Origin: SM1-46 sp002451215
GTDB lineage: Bacteria > Pseudomonadota > Gammaproteobacteria > Acidiferrobacterales > Sulfurifustaceae
Direction of reading: 5' to 3'
Assembly (NCBI GenBank): GCA_002451215.1
Contig: DKBM01000085.1
Coordinates: forward strand, 1-40,417
DNA: 40,417 bases
The first letter of the stretch is position 1. Each line of letters opens with the position of its first letter. Below, in pieces: positions 24,436 through 34,181 of this stretch. Below the pieces are notes generated by a model. It saw only the letters and a list, made by a program, of their open reading frames with translations. It ran no database searches and was not told the DNA's origin. A program made the translations under genes and the position numbers.

Positions 24436-25161
24436 ATGGACCGACCACTATTTATATTGTTATCGCTCGTCCTGTGTGTCGCACCGGTCTGGGCGGACGC
24501 ACCGGCGAACCCGAAGTTCCCGGGTCCGTACAGCGCCCGTTATACCGGCGTGATGGGGCTGCTCGACACGCGCGTGAATCTCGCGCGAACCGCAGCGGGC
24601 CTGCGCTATGAGTATCGTTCCAGCCTTGCCGGCTACACGTTTTACGAATGCAGCCTCATGGCGCTAAACGATGGACAACTCGCGCCAATCGAGTTCATCC
24701 ACAAGGAGATTGGCGGCGACGGCAAGCGAGACGAACACATCCTCTTCGACGCCGCCAAACGCACGGTGACAGTGACGCACGGGGGCGAAACGCGCGTTTA
24801 TCCGGATCTCAACTTCCCGATTTGGGATGCGCTATCGGTGCAACTCAAAGTGGCTGCCGATATCGCCGGCGGATTCAAGGCGCTCAATTATCAGGTTGCC
24901 GACAAAGGCGGTATCAAGACGCGCAATTTCCGCGTCGGCCAGCCCGGACGGGTTAGCTTCAAGGGGCGGGACTACGCTGGCGTACGGATCGAGCGCGACG
25001 AAACGAAACAGAGGTTCTATATCCTGGTAGCGCCAAAGCTGAACTATGTGCCGGTCGAGCTTGGGTACAACGCCAAGGTCGTGGGATGGGTGACCGCAGG
25101 GCTTGCGGAGTACCAGACCGGATCCGCCGCGACCGTGCCGGCACGTTGCGAACCGAAGTAG
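24436..25161 (+). CDS. DUF3108 secreted protein
   Basis: Exported protein of the DUF3108 family, whose function is not known. The ATG at 24436 gives 241 residues with a signal peptide (MDRPLFILLSLVLCVAPVWA, cleavage before DAP). A TTG 18 bases upstream is in frame. The mature part has the family's alternating strands: PYSARYTGVMGLLDTRVNL, LRYEYRSSLAGY, PIEFIHKEIGG, VYPDLNFPIWDALSVQL, FRVGQPGRVSFKG and FYILVAPKLNYVPVEL, as in a lipocalin-like or LolA-like barrel. Family members often follow purN in related genomes, but no purine gene adjoins on this strand. It converges with hemF. Confidence 0.8.
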   Translation: MDRPLFILLSLVLCVAPVWADAPANPKFPGPYSARYTGVMGLLDTRVNLARTAAGLRYEYRSSLAGYTFYECSLMALNDGQLAPIEFIHKEIGGDGKRDEHILFDAAKRTVTVTHGGETRVYPDLNFPIWDALSVQLKVAADIAGGFKALNYQVADKGGIKTRNFRVGQPGRVSFKGRDYAGVRIERDETKQRFYILVAPKLNYVPVELGYNAKVVGWVTAGLAEYQTGSAATVPARCEPK

Positions 25162-25163
25162 CC

Positions 25164-25189
25164 CCCGGCTTCCAAGGGCGCGCGCCGGG
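25164..25189. terminator. Weak bidirectional terminator candidate
   Basis: CCCGGC (25164-25169) and GCCGGG (25184-25189) are complementary with a 14-base loop between the convergent DUF3108 and hemF stops. Only GAAAA follows on the plus strand and no T tract is seen on either side, so the call rests on position. Confidence 0.25.
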
Positions 25190-25193
25190 AAAA

Positions 25194-26105
25194 TCAGCCC
25201 AGCCACTCGCGCGGCTTTAGGAATTCCTCATATAGCCGCGCCTCCGGCGTGCCACCTGCCGGACGCCAGTTGTAGCGCCACTTTACCAGTGGCGGCAGTG
25301 ACATCAGGATCGACTCAGTGCGTCCGCCGCTCTGCAGTCCGAACAGCGTGCCGCGGTCATAGACCAGATTGAACTCCACGTAACGCCCGCGTCGATAAAG
25401 CTGGAAATCGCGCTCCCGTTCACCATACAGCGTGTCGCGGCGATTCTGCACGATCGGTAGATAGGCGGGCAGATAGTGGTCGCCCACGCTGCGCATGAAG
25501 CCAAAGGAATGCTCAAAGCCGCGCTCGCTGAAGTCGTCGAAGAAAAGCCCGCCGACGCCGCGCGTCTCGCCGCGATGTTTTAGGTAGAAATACTCATCGC
25601 ACCACTTCTTGAAACGCGCGTAGTAGTCGGTGCCGTACGGGCCGCACGCCTCGTTCGCCGTGCGGTGCCAGTGCAGACAGTCTTCCTCGAAGGGATAGTA
25701 GGGGGTGAGATCGAAGCCGCCCCCGAACCACCAAACCGGATCGGCACCCTCTTTCTCTGCGACGAAAAAGCGCACGTTCATGTGCGAGGTCGGGACGTAG
25801 GGATTGCGCGGGTGAATGACGAGCGACACCCCCATGGCCTGAAATGAACGGCCGGCAAGCTCGGGGCGGTGCGCAGTCGCCGATGGTGGCAGTTTTGCTC
25901 CGGACACGTGTGAGAAGTTGACACCCGCCTGCTCGAAGACCGTCCCTTCTGTCAGCACCCGTGTCCGCCCGCCGCCGCCCTCCGGTCGCTCCCATGAATC
26001 CTCACGAAAGTGCTCCGTGCCGTCTTCCGTCGCCAGCTCAGAGCAAATGCGGTCCTGAAGCTCAAGCAGGTAACGGCGTACCGCGCTGATGTCGGGTTGG
26101 CTCAT
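25194..26105 (-). CDS. hemF: Oxygen-dependent coproporphyrinogen III oxidase
   Basis: Converts coproporphyrinogen III to protoporphyrinogen IX with O2, so it implies haem synthesis under oxic conditions. The start at 26105 (MSQPDISAVR) is chosen because it matches the usual length: 303 residues. The frame continues upstream into tsaC without similarity. Signature stretches are GGGGRTRVLTEGTVFEQAGVNFS, SHMNVRFFVAEK with His108, WWFGGGFDLTPYYPFEED with Asp132, FFDDFSE and RGRYVEFNLVYDRGTLFGL. It is the last gene of the long minus-strand run and follows tsaC by 94 bp. Together with hemH it places two late haem enzymes in the window. Confidence 0.95.
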   Translation of the reverse strand: MSQPDISAVRRYLLELQDRICSELATEDGTEHFREDSWERPEGGGGRTRVLTEGTVFEQAGVNFSHVSGAKLPPSATAHRPELAGRSFQAMGVSLVIHPRNPYVPTSHMNVRFFVAEKEGADPVWWFGGGFDLTPYYPFEEDCLHWHRTANEACGPYGTDYYARFKKWCDEYFYLKHRGETRGVGGLFFDDFSERGFEHSFGFMRSVGDHYLPAYLPIVQNRRDTLYGERERDFQLYRRGRYVEFNLVYDRGTLFGLQSGGRTESILMSLPPLVKWRYNWRPAGGTPEARLYEEFLKPREWLG

Positions 26106-26199
26106 GTCGGGGTACTGAAAGAAAGTTGCGTCGAAGGCCTGCGATGATAGCTGATCCGGGTGGGCGCAGCGATTTTCGGGTCCTGCAGGCGTCGCAACA

Positions 26200-26742
26200 T
26201 CAGTCGCGAATGCGTTCGCCCGTGACCGCGTCCCGGATCGGGGTGGGAGCCGGAGCACCGCCGACAAATCCGGGGAGTACATAATCGACTAGCTTGCCGA
26301 AGCGTCGGCGCACCTCGCGGTCAGTGCGAGCGGGTTGTTCCCCCGCGCGATTCGCGCTGGTCGAGACAATTGCCATGCCGGCGGCATGGCAGAGCGCCGC
26401 GGCCTGTCGGTGTGCCGTGACTCGCACGGCCACGCGCGGGTGCGCGCCGGTGATCCACTTCGGAACGCTGACGCGGGTTGCCAGTAACCAAGTGTGCGGA
26501 CCGGGCCACGTGGCCGTCACTTCGGCCGGAATACGTTCCGCGAACAGGCCAAGCTGCTCGACATCTCCCGCCAGCACGATCAGCCCCTTGGCCATAGAAC
26601 GTCGCTTAATGTGGAGTAGCCGCAGCACCGCCGCGCGGTTGAAGGGGTCGCAGCCAAGCCCGAAGCAATGCTCGGTCGCGTACGCGACGACACCACCCTG
26701 GCGAAGAATGTGGGCTGCGCGTTGCAGGTCGCGCGCGTGCAT
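26200..26742 (-). CDS. tsaC: Threonylcarbamoyl-AMP synthase TsaC (YrdC family)
   Basis: Makes threonylcarbamoyl-AMP from threonine, bicarbonate and ATP for the t6A37 tRNA modification. The 180-residue single YrdC domain corresponds to TsaC, not the longer Sua5. Motifs: GGVVAYATEHCFGLGCDP (most homologues read PTE.YGLG here, so ATEHCFGLG is a small departure), KRRSMAKGLIVLAGD containing the KR.S..K nucleotide-binding residues, TWPGPHTWLL and IVSTSANRAGE. The ATG lies five bases after the purD stop, so it is in the purHD transcript, as often seen with yrdC-hemF neighbourhoods. Confidence 0.92.
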   Translation of the reverse strand: MHARDLQRAAHILRQGGVVAYATEHCFGLGCDPFNRAAVLRLLHIKRRSMAKGLIVLAGDVEQLGLFAERIPAEVTATWPGPHTWLLATRVSVPKWITGAHPRVAVRVTAHRQAAALCHAAGMAIVSTSANRAGEQPARTDREVRRRFGKLVDYVLPGFVGGAPAPTPIRDAVTGERIRD

Positions 26743-26747
26743 GGTGT

Positions 26748-28040
26748 CTAGCGCTGAGCTTGCTCTCGCGCGATGGCGCGATAACCGATGTCGCTTCGGT
26801 ATTGCGCGTGCTTCCAGTGAATCCCGCGCACGACTTCATAGGCGCGCCGCTGCGCGGCAGCAACGCTCTCCCCAAGTGCGGTGACACACAATACCCGTCC
26901 GCCGCTGGTCACCACCTCGCCACCGCGCAATGCCGTGCCGGCGTGGAAAACCTTGGCATCGGGCGCTTCTCTTGCCGGCAGGCCGGTTATTGCGTCGCCC
27001 TTGGCATAGGAACCGGGATAGCCACCGGCCGCCATCACAACGCCGAGCGCCGCGCGCGGGTCCCAATCGGCTGCGACTTGGTCGAGCCGGGCATCGAGGG
27101 CCGCATCAACGAGTTCCACGAAATCGCTCTTCAGCCGCATCATCACGGGCTGCGTTTCCGGGTCGCCGAAGCGGCAGTTGTACTCGAGTACCTTGGGGGT
27201 ACCATCCGGGCCGATCATGAGGCCGGCGTAGAGAAAACCGGTATAGGTGTTGCCTTCGGCCTGCATGCCGCGCACGGTGGGCTCGATTACCTCGCGCATC
27301 ACTCGCTCGTGCATTTCGGGCGTAACCACCGGGGCGGGGGAATACGCGCCCATGCCGCCGGTATTGGGACCGGTGTCGCCGTCGCCGACCCGCTTGTGAT
27401 CCTGTGAGGTTGCAAGCGGCAACACATGTTCGCCATCCACCATTACAATGAAACTTGCTTCCTCGCCCTTCAAGAACTCCTCGACCACCACGCGGTGGCC
27501 CGCCTCGCCAAAGGCATTGCCGGCCAGCATGTCGCGCGCGGCACCGATCGCCTCATCTACGGTCTGCGCAATGATTACGCCCTTGCCGGCAGCCAGGCCA
27601 TCGGCTTTCACCACGACCGGTGCACCAACCCTGCGGATATAGGCTTCCGCCCGGTCGAAATCGCTGAAGTTGCCGTAGGCGGCCGTGGGAATCTTGTGGC
27701 GCGCAAGAAAGTCCTTGGTGAAGGCCTTGGAACCTTCAAGCTGGGCGGCCGCCCTGGTCGGGCCGAAACAGCGCAGCCCGGCGGCGCGAAAGCGATCGAC
27801 GACGCCGAGCACCAGCGGCGCCTCGGGTCCAACGATGGTTAGATCAACCCGCTCGCGCTGTGCAAATGCCAGCAGGGCTTCAATGTCCTCGGCAGCCACC
27901 GCAACGTTCGCGCACTTTGTCTCGCGCGCCGTGCCGGCATTGCCCGGGGCAACAAAGATCCGTGCGACGCGCGGCGACTGCGCGGCTCTCCAGGCTAGTG
28001 CGTGCTCACGCCCGCCGCCGCCAATAATGAGGACGTTCAT
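26748..28040 (-). CDS. purD: Phosphoribosylamine-glycine ligase (GARS)
   Basis: Second step of de novo purine synthesis: ATP-dependent joining of phosphoribosylamine and glycine. The 430-residue ATP-grasp protein starts MNVLIIGGGGREHALAW, and has GPEAPLVLGVVDRFRAAGL, the ATP-binding PVVVKADGLAAGKGV, the signature NTGGMGAYSPAP, FRFGDPETQ-type RFGDPETQPVMMRL and a C-terminal GAR-synthetase domain. Length is normal. It follows purH by 20 bp and precedes tsaC by five, forming a purH-purD-tsaC unit. Confidence 0.96.
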   Translation of the reverse strand: MNVLIIGGGGREHALAWRAAQSPRVARIFVAPGNAGTARETKCANVAVAAEDIEALLAFAQRERVDLTIVGPEAPLVLGVVDRFRAAGLRCFGPTRAAAQLEGSKAFTKDFLARHKIPTAAYGNFSDFDRAEAYIRRVGAPVVVKADGLAAGKGVIIAQTVDEAIGAARDMLAGNAFGEAGHRVVVEEFLKGEEASFIVMVDGEHVLPLATSQDHKRVGDGDTGPNTGGMGAYSPAPVVTPEMHERVMREVIEPTVRGMQAEGNTYTGFLYAGLMIGPDGTPKVLEYNCRFGDPETQPVMMRLKSDFVELVDAALDARLDQVAADWDPRAALGVVMAAGGYPGSYAKGDAITGLPAREAPDAKVFHAGTALRGGEVVTSGGRVLCVTALGESVAAAQRRAYEVVRGIHWKHAQYRSDIGYRAIAREQAQR

Positions 28041-28060
28041 GTGTTCGCGAGCGACCCGAT

Positions 28061-29559
28061 TCAGTGTCGAAAGTGACGCATGCCGGTGAACACCATCGCC
28101 ATGCCATGTTCATTCGCGGCGGCGATCACTTCGTCGTCGCGCATCGAGCCACCCGGCTGAATCACCGCGCTGATGCCCGCGGCCGCCGCCTGATCGATGC
28201 CGTCGCGAAAGGGAAAAAACGCATCACTTGCCATGACCGCGCCCTTGACCTGCAATCCGGCATGCTCGGCCTTGATGACCGCGATGCGCGCCGAGTTGAC
28301 GCGGCTCATCTGGCCGGCACCAACGCCGATCGTCATCTTGTCCTTGCCATAGACAATAGCGTTGGACTTCACAAACTTGGCCACCTTCCACGTGAACAAC
28401 AGGTCGGACAACTCGTCCGTAGTCGGCTGCCTCTTGGTAACCACCTTCAGTTCCTGGTACAGGGACAGATCCGCTTCCTGCACCAGCAAGCCGCCGTTGA
28501 CGCGCTTGAAGTCGAGTCGGCGTGCCGGCTCTTTTGGCCATGCTCCGCATTCGAGCAGACGGACGTTTTTCTTGGTGGCCGCGGCCTCCACCGCTGCAGC
28601 GTTCACTTTGGGTGCGACGATCACTTCGACGAACTGCCGCTCAAGAATCAATCGCGCTGTCTCGCCGTCTAGTTCACGGTTGAAGGCGATGATGCCACCG
28701 AAGGCGGATTCCGGATCGGTAGCATAGGCGCGCTCGTAAGCCTCGCGTAGCGAACCGGCCAGTGCCACGCCACAGGGGTTCGCGTGTTTCACGATTACGC
28801 AGGCTGGTGTCTCGTCGAATTGCTTGACGCACTCGAGCGCCGCGTCGGTGTCACNNCCTCCACGTAGAATGCCGCCAGCTGATGGGGGTTTTCGCCGTAG
28901 CGCATTTCCTGCGCCTTGCGGTACTGCGCGCTGATGGTGCGCGGAAATGTCGCGCGGCCGCCGTCGGTCTGGATGGCGCCAAGGTAGTTCGCGATCGCGC
29001 CGTCGTAACGGGCGGTATGCTCGAAGACCTTGGCGGCCAACTCAAAACGGGTGGCATCAGTCACCGAGCCAGCGTTCGCCTTCATTTCGTCCAGCACCAC
29101 GGTGTAGTCGGCGCTATCGACCACTACCGCCACGGAGCCGTGATTCTTGGCTGCTGCCCGAAGCATGGCAGGACCGCCGATATCGATGTTCTCGATGGCG
29201 TCTTCCAGCGTGCATCCCGGTTTTGCGATGGTCTGCTCGAAGGGATAGAGATTCACCACCAGCAGGCCGATCGGCGGGATGTCATGTTTGGTCATCGCCT
29301 CGACATGGGCGGGGAGGTCGCGCCGCCCGAGCAGCCCGCCATGAATCCTCGGATGCAGGGTCTTTACGCGACCGTCCAGCATCTCAGGAAAGCCGGTGTA
29401 GTCCGAGACCTCGGTGACGGCAATTCCGTTGTCCGCGAGCAGCTTCGCAGTGCCGCCCGTAGACAGCAGCTCGATACCAATGGACTGAAGGGAGCGAGCG
29501 AATTCGACGATGCCGGTCTTGTCGGAGACGCTCAGCAGTGCGCGCTGGATGGGAGCCAT
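28061..29559 (-). CDS. purH: Bifunctional AICAR transformylase/IMP cyclohydrolase (assembly gap inside)
   Basis: Catalyses the last two steps of IMP synthesis. The N-terminal MGS-like cyclohydrolase domain begins MAPIQRALLSVSDKTGIVEFARSL and includes STGGTAKLLADNGI and KTLHPRIHGGLL. The C-terminal transformylase domain contains the catalytic KHANPCGVAL. Ns at 28855-28856 break the frame between RYGENPHQLAAFYVE and DTDAALECVKQF; comparison with PurH suggests about 25 missing codons (the SVATA..QGK.LSYNNI region). The gene should therefore be regarded as complete in the organism (usually about 520 residues). It starts 84 bp after fis and precedes purD by 20 bp. Confidence 0.94.
28855..28856. 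other. Assembly gap (NN) inside purH
   Basis: Two Ns stand for roughly 75 bp of PurH coding sequence, shown by a loss of the conserved LSYNNI region and a frame change between the two halves. Size is estimated from the family. Confidence 0.85.
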
Positions 29560-29643
29560 GAAGGTTTGCGATCGCTTCCGGGAAGAGGGCGGTAGTTTAC
29601 CGGAAACAATCGGGGTGGCGAACCGCAGTCGCCGTAAGCGCGG

Positions 29644-29892
29644 CTACTTGTCGAGCTTGTACTGCTTGAGTTTCTTGCGCAGGGTATTGCGATTGATACC
29701 GAGAATTTCGGCTGCGCGGCATTGGTTGCTGCGGGCATGCTTCATGACGCTCTCCAGCAGCGGGCGCTCCACTTCCGCGAGCACCATGTCATACACGCCG
29801 CTCACTTTCTCGCCATTCAGGTCGTGAAAGTATTTCTCCATCGACTGCTTCACGCAGGCGGCGATGGGGCCCTTGCGCTCCCTCGTGCTCAC
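29644..29892 (-). CDS. fis: DNA-binding protein Fis
   Basis: Nucleoid protein and growth-phase regulator that bends DNA at rRNA promoters and recombination enhancers. The 82-residue product has the dimerisation helices (AACVKQSMEKYFHDLNGEKVSGVYDMVLAEVERPLLESVM) and the C-terminal helix-turn-helix NQCRAAEILGINRNTLRKKL. It is shorter at the N terminus than E. coli Fis (98 residues), as in many other gammaproteobacteria where the beta-hairpin arm is reduced. Its ATG overlaps the dusB stop by four bases (ATGA), the classic dusB-fis coupling. Its presence is a good marker for Gammaproteobacteria or a near relative. Confidence 0.95.
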   Translation of the reverse strand: MSTRERKGPIAACVKQSMEKYFHDLNGEKVSGVYDMVLAEVERPLLESVMKHARSNQCRAAEILGINRNTLRKKLKQYKLDK

Positions 29893-30884
29893 GCAGCAAG
29901 CCTCCGGCCGTCGAGAACCGGGTGATCGAGGAACGCGCGCACCATCGCCAACTGCTCCGCGGACGTCTCAACCTGGTTGACGGCGTGCCGAAAGGCAGCG
30001 CCGCCCACGAAGCCCTTGCCCTTGGTGTACCAGCCGATGTGCTTGCGCGCGACGCGCACGCCCCGCGCCTCTCCATAGAACGCGTACAGATTCTCGAGAT
30101 GTCCGACCAGGGTGTCGCGCACCTCTGCACCGGTGGGGGCGGCCAGGCGCTCGCCGGTGGCCAGAAAATGCCCGATCTCCCTGAAAATCCACGGGTTTCC
30201 CTGTGCAGCGCGTCCGATCATGAGGCCGTCCGCCCCGGTGTGACGGAGCACATGAGCGGCCTTGTCCGGCGCGTCGATGTCACCGTTAGCGATTACCGGA
30301 ATCCGCACGGCCGTCTTAATCGCTGCGATGGTGTCGTATTCGGCCTCACCCTGAAAGGCATCGGCCCGCGTGCGCCCGTGCACTGACAGAAGTCGAACAC
30401 CGGCATCCTCGGCAAGGCGCGCGATGCTCACGCCGTTGCGATTGTCGCGATTCCAGCCGGTGCGCATCTTGAGCGTGACCGGCACATCGACGGCGCGCAC
30501 TACTGCCTGCAGGATATCGGCGACCAGCCTTTCGTTCTGCATGAGCGCGGAACCCGCGTAGACGTTGCAGATCTTCTTGGCCGGACAACCCATGTTGATG
30601 TCGATAATCTGTGCACCGTGTGCGACGTTGTGGCGCGCGGCTTCGGCCATCAGTGCCGGATCGCTGCCGACGATCTGTATCGAACGCGGTTCGTCCTCGC
30701 CGGCGTGATCGGCGCGCTTGCGGGTTTTCTCGCTGCCCCAGAGCAGCGAGTTGCAGGAAACCATTTCAGACACGGCCATGCCCGCGCCGAGTCGCCGGCA
30801 CAGCATGCGGAACGGCCGGTCAGTGACGCCGGCCATGGGAGCAAGAAAGAGGTTGTTCTTGACTGTATAGGGTCCGATTCTCAC
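29889..30884 (-). CDS. dusB: tRNA-dihydrouridine synthase B
   Basis: FMN-dependent reduction of uridine to dihydrouridine in tRNA. The 331-residue TIM-barrel protein shows FLAPMAGVTDRPFR (FMN binding, 13-26), VGSDPALMAEAA, the catalytic cysteine in NMGCPAKKICNVYAGSALM (MGCP at 98-101, Cys100), KMRTGWN, VHGRTRADAFQG and NGDIDAP, then MIGRAAQGNPWIF and a helical C-terminal domain. A GTG start at 30884 is used. It is co-transcribed with fis, and its leader contains a GC-rich hairpin and a promoter with a GC-rich discriminator. Confidence 0.95.
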   Translation of the reverse strand: MRIGPYTVKNNLFLAPMAGVTDRPFRMLCRRLGAGMAVSEMVSCNSLLWGSEKTRKRADHAGEDEPRSIQIVGSDPALMAEAARHNVAHGAQIIDINMGCPAKKICNVYAGSALMQNERLVADILQAVVRAVDVPVTLKMRTGWNRDNRNGVSIARLAEDAGVRLLSVHGRTRADAFQGEAEYDTIAAIKTAVRIPVIANGDIDAPDKAAHVLRHTGADGLMIGRAAQGNPWIFREIGHFLATGERLAAPTGAEVRDTLVGHLENLYAFYGEARGVRVARKHIGWYTKGKGFVGGAAFRHAVNQVETSAEQLAMVRAFLDHPVLDGRRLAA

Positions 30885-30907
30885 GCTCGGATCTCTCTAC
30901 CCTGTTG

Positions 30908-30925
30908 CCGCGCGAGTTCGCGCGG
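30908..30925. repeat. GC hairpin in the dusB-fis leader
   Basis: CCGCGCGA and TCGCGCGG are exact reverse complements separated by two bases, giving an eight-base inverted repeat about 23 bases upstream of the dusB GTG. It may form an mRNA hairpin (with a few base pairs opened for the loop) or be a protein site. Confidence 0.5.
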
Positions 30926-30935
30926 AAAGGGGCGA

Positions 30936-30965
30936 ATCATAACCACAAACCAATATCGCATGGAA
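30936..30965 (-). promoter_or_regulatory. Candidate promoter of dusB-fis
   Basis: On the minus strand TATGAT (30941-30936) is a good -10 box, and a weak TTCCAT lies 18 bases upstream. The -10 is followed by TCGCCCC, a GC-rich discriminator of the kind that makes stable-RNA and fis promoters sensitive to ppGpp and initiating nucleotides. The assignment is by inspection only. Confidence 0.4.
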
Positions 30966-31104
30966 GTACTTTTGGCCGACAGCGTCATGATTGCGCGCAG
31001 CGTTGCGCTCGTGTCGCCCGGACGACAACGGCATCAAACAGGAATCGAAACGGATTATCTGCAGGACGAAAGAAGGTCGGCCCGACCGCTAGAATCGTGC
31101 GCTG

Positions 31105-31860
31105 TTACGGTGCAGGCAACAACCGTATTTCATATCCCGAAGCTCGACCATCCGGGTTGGTGACGTCGAGTAACGCGTTAACCACAACGTCCGAGGCCAT
31201 GTTGACATCTTTTGGATGTGATTCGGCGAGATACTGGCGAGGGGTAAACTGCCGCCGCGCAAGCAACTGCCCGTTGCTGTCGGTAAGACTGACTTCCATG
31301 AGCGGATAGGGTTGCGGGAAACTTGCACGATTCACCATGACCACGCGGATGCGCAGCACGTTCTCGTACGTCGGGTGTGGCGCAATGCGGGTTCGTTCCA
31401 GTAGCTCGATCCGTCGCACATCGTGCAGCGGACGCACCTCGCAACCGATTAGCGCACAGAACTGCTCGATTGCCGGCGTGAGCTCCGGAACACGAGCGAT
31501 TTCTGCCCGATAGCGATAGCCAAGTTGCGCAGCCAATGCGGCAAGTGCCAGTACGACACCCAGCGCCCAGACTGCAGCAGGCACCCGCGGTCGCGCTGCA
31601 GGAAACTCCAGCGCGAGCTCTATTGGTTCCGGCACTGGTGTGCTTGGTGACGAGACGCGTCGTTTCTGCCTTTTCTTGACAGCCGTTGGCCTGACTTCGA
31701 GAGCCGGCGCGACCGGCGGCGCGGGTGGTTCAGCGACCTGGTTTAGGTCCGCGCGAAACGGCGCTTGGCAGTGGCCGCAGCGCACCATGCCGCCGCGCGC
31801 CTCCAGCTGGGCGGGCGTGACGCGGAAGACCGCCTGGCATTTTGGGCAGCGGGCAAACAT
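31105..31860 (-). CDS. Zinc-ribbon and DUF3426 membrane protein
   Basis: Function unknown; a family often found between prmA and dusB in proteobacteria. Start 31860 (MFARCPKCQAVF) is four bases after the prmA stop, and the frame upstream lies inside prmA. The 251-residue protein has an N-terminal MJ0042-type zinc ribbon (Cys5, Cys8, Cys28, Cys31), a proline-rich linker, one membrane helix at about 94-114 and a periplasmic DUF3426 domain (CEVRPLHDVRRIELLERT, PYPLMEVSLTDSNGQLLARR, FTPRQYL). The topology (cytoplasmic ribbon, periplasmic beta domain) resembles FxLYD-type proteins. Confidence 0.85.
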   Translation of the reverse strand: MFARCPKCQAVFRVTPAQLEARGGMVRCGHCQAPFRADLNQVAEPPAPPVAPALEVRPTAVKKRQKRRVSSPSTPVPEPIELALEFPAARPRVPAAVWALGVVLALAALAAQLGYRYRAEIARVPELTPAIEQFCALIGCEVRPLHDVRRIELLERTRIAPHPTYENVLRIRVVMVNRASFPQPYPLMEVSLTDSNGQLLARRQFTPRQYLAESHPKDVNMASDVVVNALLDVTNPDGRASGYEIRLLPAP

Positions 31861-31864
31861 CCGT

Positions 31865-32743
31865 TCAGCTCTTGCGCTGCGCGGCCAGCAGCACCCAATT
31901 GCCGCGCATGCGGCGGGTAAGCGCAAAGGTGTCGCTATAGCAGGCAGCCACTTCTTCGGCCTGCTCGGCGAGCAGACCTGACAGGGCCAGTGATCCACCC
32001 GGGCGCACCAGCGCCTTGATGCGGGGGGCAAGTTCCATCAGTGGGCGCGCCAGGATGTTGGCGATCACGATATCGGCCGACGTCGCCGGCGGCACCAATG
32101 CCGGCACGACAGCGCGGAAGCGTCGCGCGACCTTGTTCTGTTCGGCATTCTCCACACTTACCCGGATGGCCAGCTCATCGAGCTCAATCCCGAGAGCCGA
32201 GCGGGCACCGAGCCTGAGCGCGGCCACCGAAAGAATACCCGAGCCGCTACCATAGTCGATCACATCCTTGTTCGTAAGATCCTGCGCGGCAAGCCATTCC
32301 AGGCAGAGAGCCGTAGTCGGATGATCGCCAGTACCGAAGGCCATGCCGGGATCAAGGATCACGTTCACTGCCCGGGGATCGGGCGGTGTCATCCAGCTTG
32401 GACAGATCCACAGCCGCCCGCTGATCTGCAGCGGCTGATAGTTTGCCTTCCAGCTATCGGCCCAGTCCTGGTCCGCCAGCGTCTGCACTTCTGGAGCGGG
32501 AAGCGCCGTATTCAAATGCGCGCGCAGTTCCTGCAGTAACCCTGCAACATCGGTGTCTGGCGCAAATAATCCGGTAACACGGCTCTCGCGCCACACCGGG
32601 CGCTCGTCCCAGTCCGTCTCGACCCAGGCATCATCGCCGACATGCTCGACACTGACCGAAATGGCGCCGCTTTCCTCAAGTGCCGCGGAAAGGGCGTCGG
32701 CGGTTTCGCCCGAGGCGGGAAAACGGATTTGCAGCCAGGACAT
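31865..32743 (-). CDS. prmA: Ribosomal protein L11 methyltransferase
   Basis: SAM-dependent trimethylation of ribosomal protein L11. The 292-residue product has the N-terminal ferredoxin-like substrate domain (MSWLQIRFPASGE), linker with WADSWKANYQPLQIS, the PrmA signature ILDPGMAFGTGDHPTT (129-144), the SAM loop DYGSGSGILSVAALRLGA and VIANILARPLMEL, which includes the NIL motif of the catalytic pocket. Immediately upstream lies a degenerate heptamer repeat array instead of a clear Shine-Dalgarno. DUF3426 and dusB-fis follow, as in many gammaproteobacteria. Confidence 0.95.
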   Translation of the reverse strand: MSWLQIRFPASGETADALSAALEESGAISVSVEHVGDDAWVETDWDERPVWRESRVTGLFAPDTDVAGLLQELRAHLNTALPAPEVQTLADQDWADSWKANYQPLQISGRLWICPSWMTPPDPRAVNVILDPGMAFGTGDHPTTALCLEWLAAQDLTNKDVIDYGSGSGILSVAALRLGARSALGIELDELAIRVSVENAEQNKVARRFRAVVPALVPPATSADIVIANILARPLMELAPRIKALVRPGGSLALSGLLAEQAEEVAACYSDTFALTRRMRGNWVLLAAQRKS

Positions 32744-32749
32744 GGGCGG

Positions 32750-32831
32750 TCAATGTTGAATACAGCAGACTGAATGTTGAATTTGTATCGCACCACACAT
32801 TCAACGCTCACAACCCGACATTCAACCTCAA
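32750..32831. repeat. Degenerate heptamer array in inverted orientation
   Basis: Two 35-base arms, each readable as five 7-base units, flank a 12-base centre (32785-32796). In the first arm (32750-32784) the units resemble TGAATGT; the exact copy is at 32771-32777. In the second arm (32797-32831) the units resemble its reverse complement ACATTCA, exact at 32797-32803 and 32818-32824. The core GTTGAAT/ATTCAAC recurs at 21-base spacing in both arms. It fills the space between the accC stop and the prmA start almost completely. I interpret it as a decayed short tandem repeat in opposite orientations. Confidence 0.6.
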
Positions 32832-32835
32832 GTTG

Positions 32836-34176
<1,341 letters not shown>

Positions 34177-34181
34177 GCAGG

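Noticed and set aside
24279..24611. Open frame overlapping the start of the DUF3108 gene
   Set aside because: It shifts out of frame over the signal peptide of a real gene, and its translation has no hydrophobic or domain pattern.
30960..31163. Possible small gene between dusB and the DUF3426 gene
   Set aside because: The frame is open, but there is no Shine-Dalgarno, the composition is non-coding in appearance, and it overlaps the end of the DUF3426 gene on the other strand.
32750..32831. CRISPR array
   Set aside because: Units are only seven bases, degenerate and in both orientations; there are no spacers of uniform length and no cas genes.
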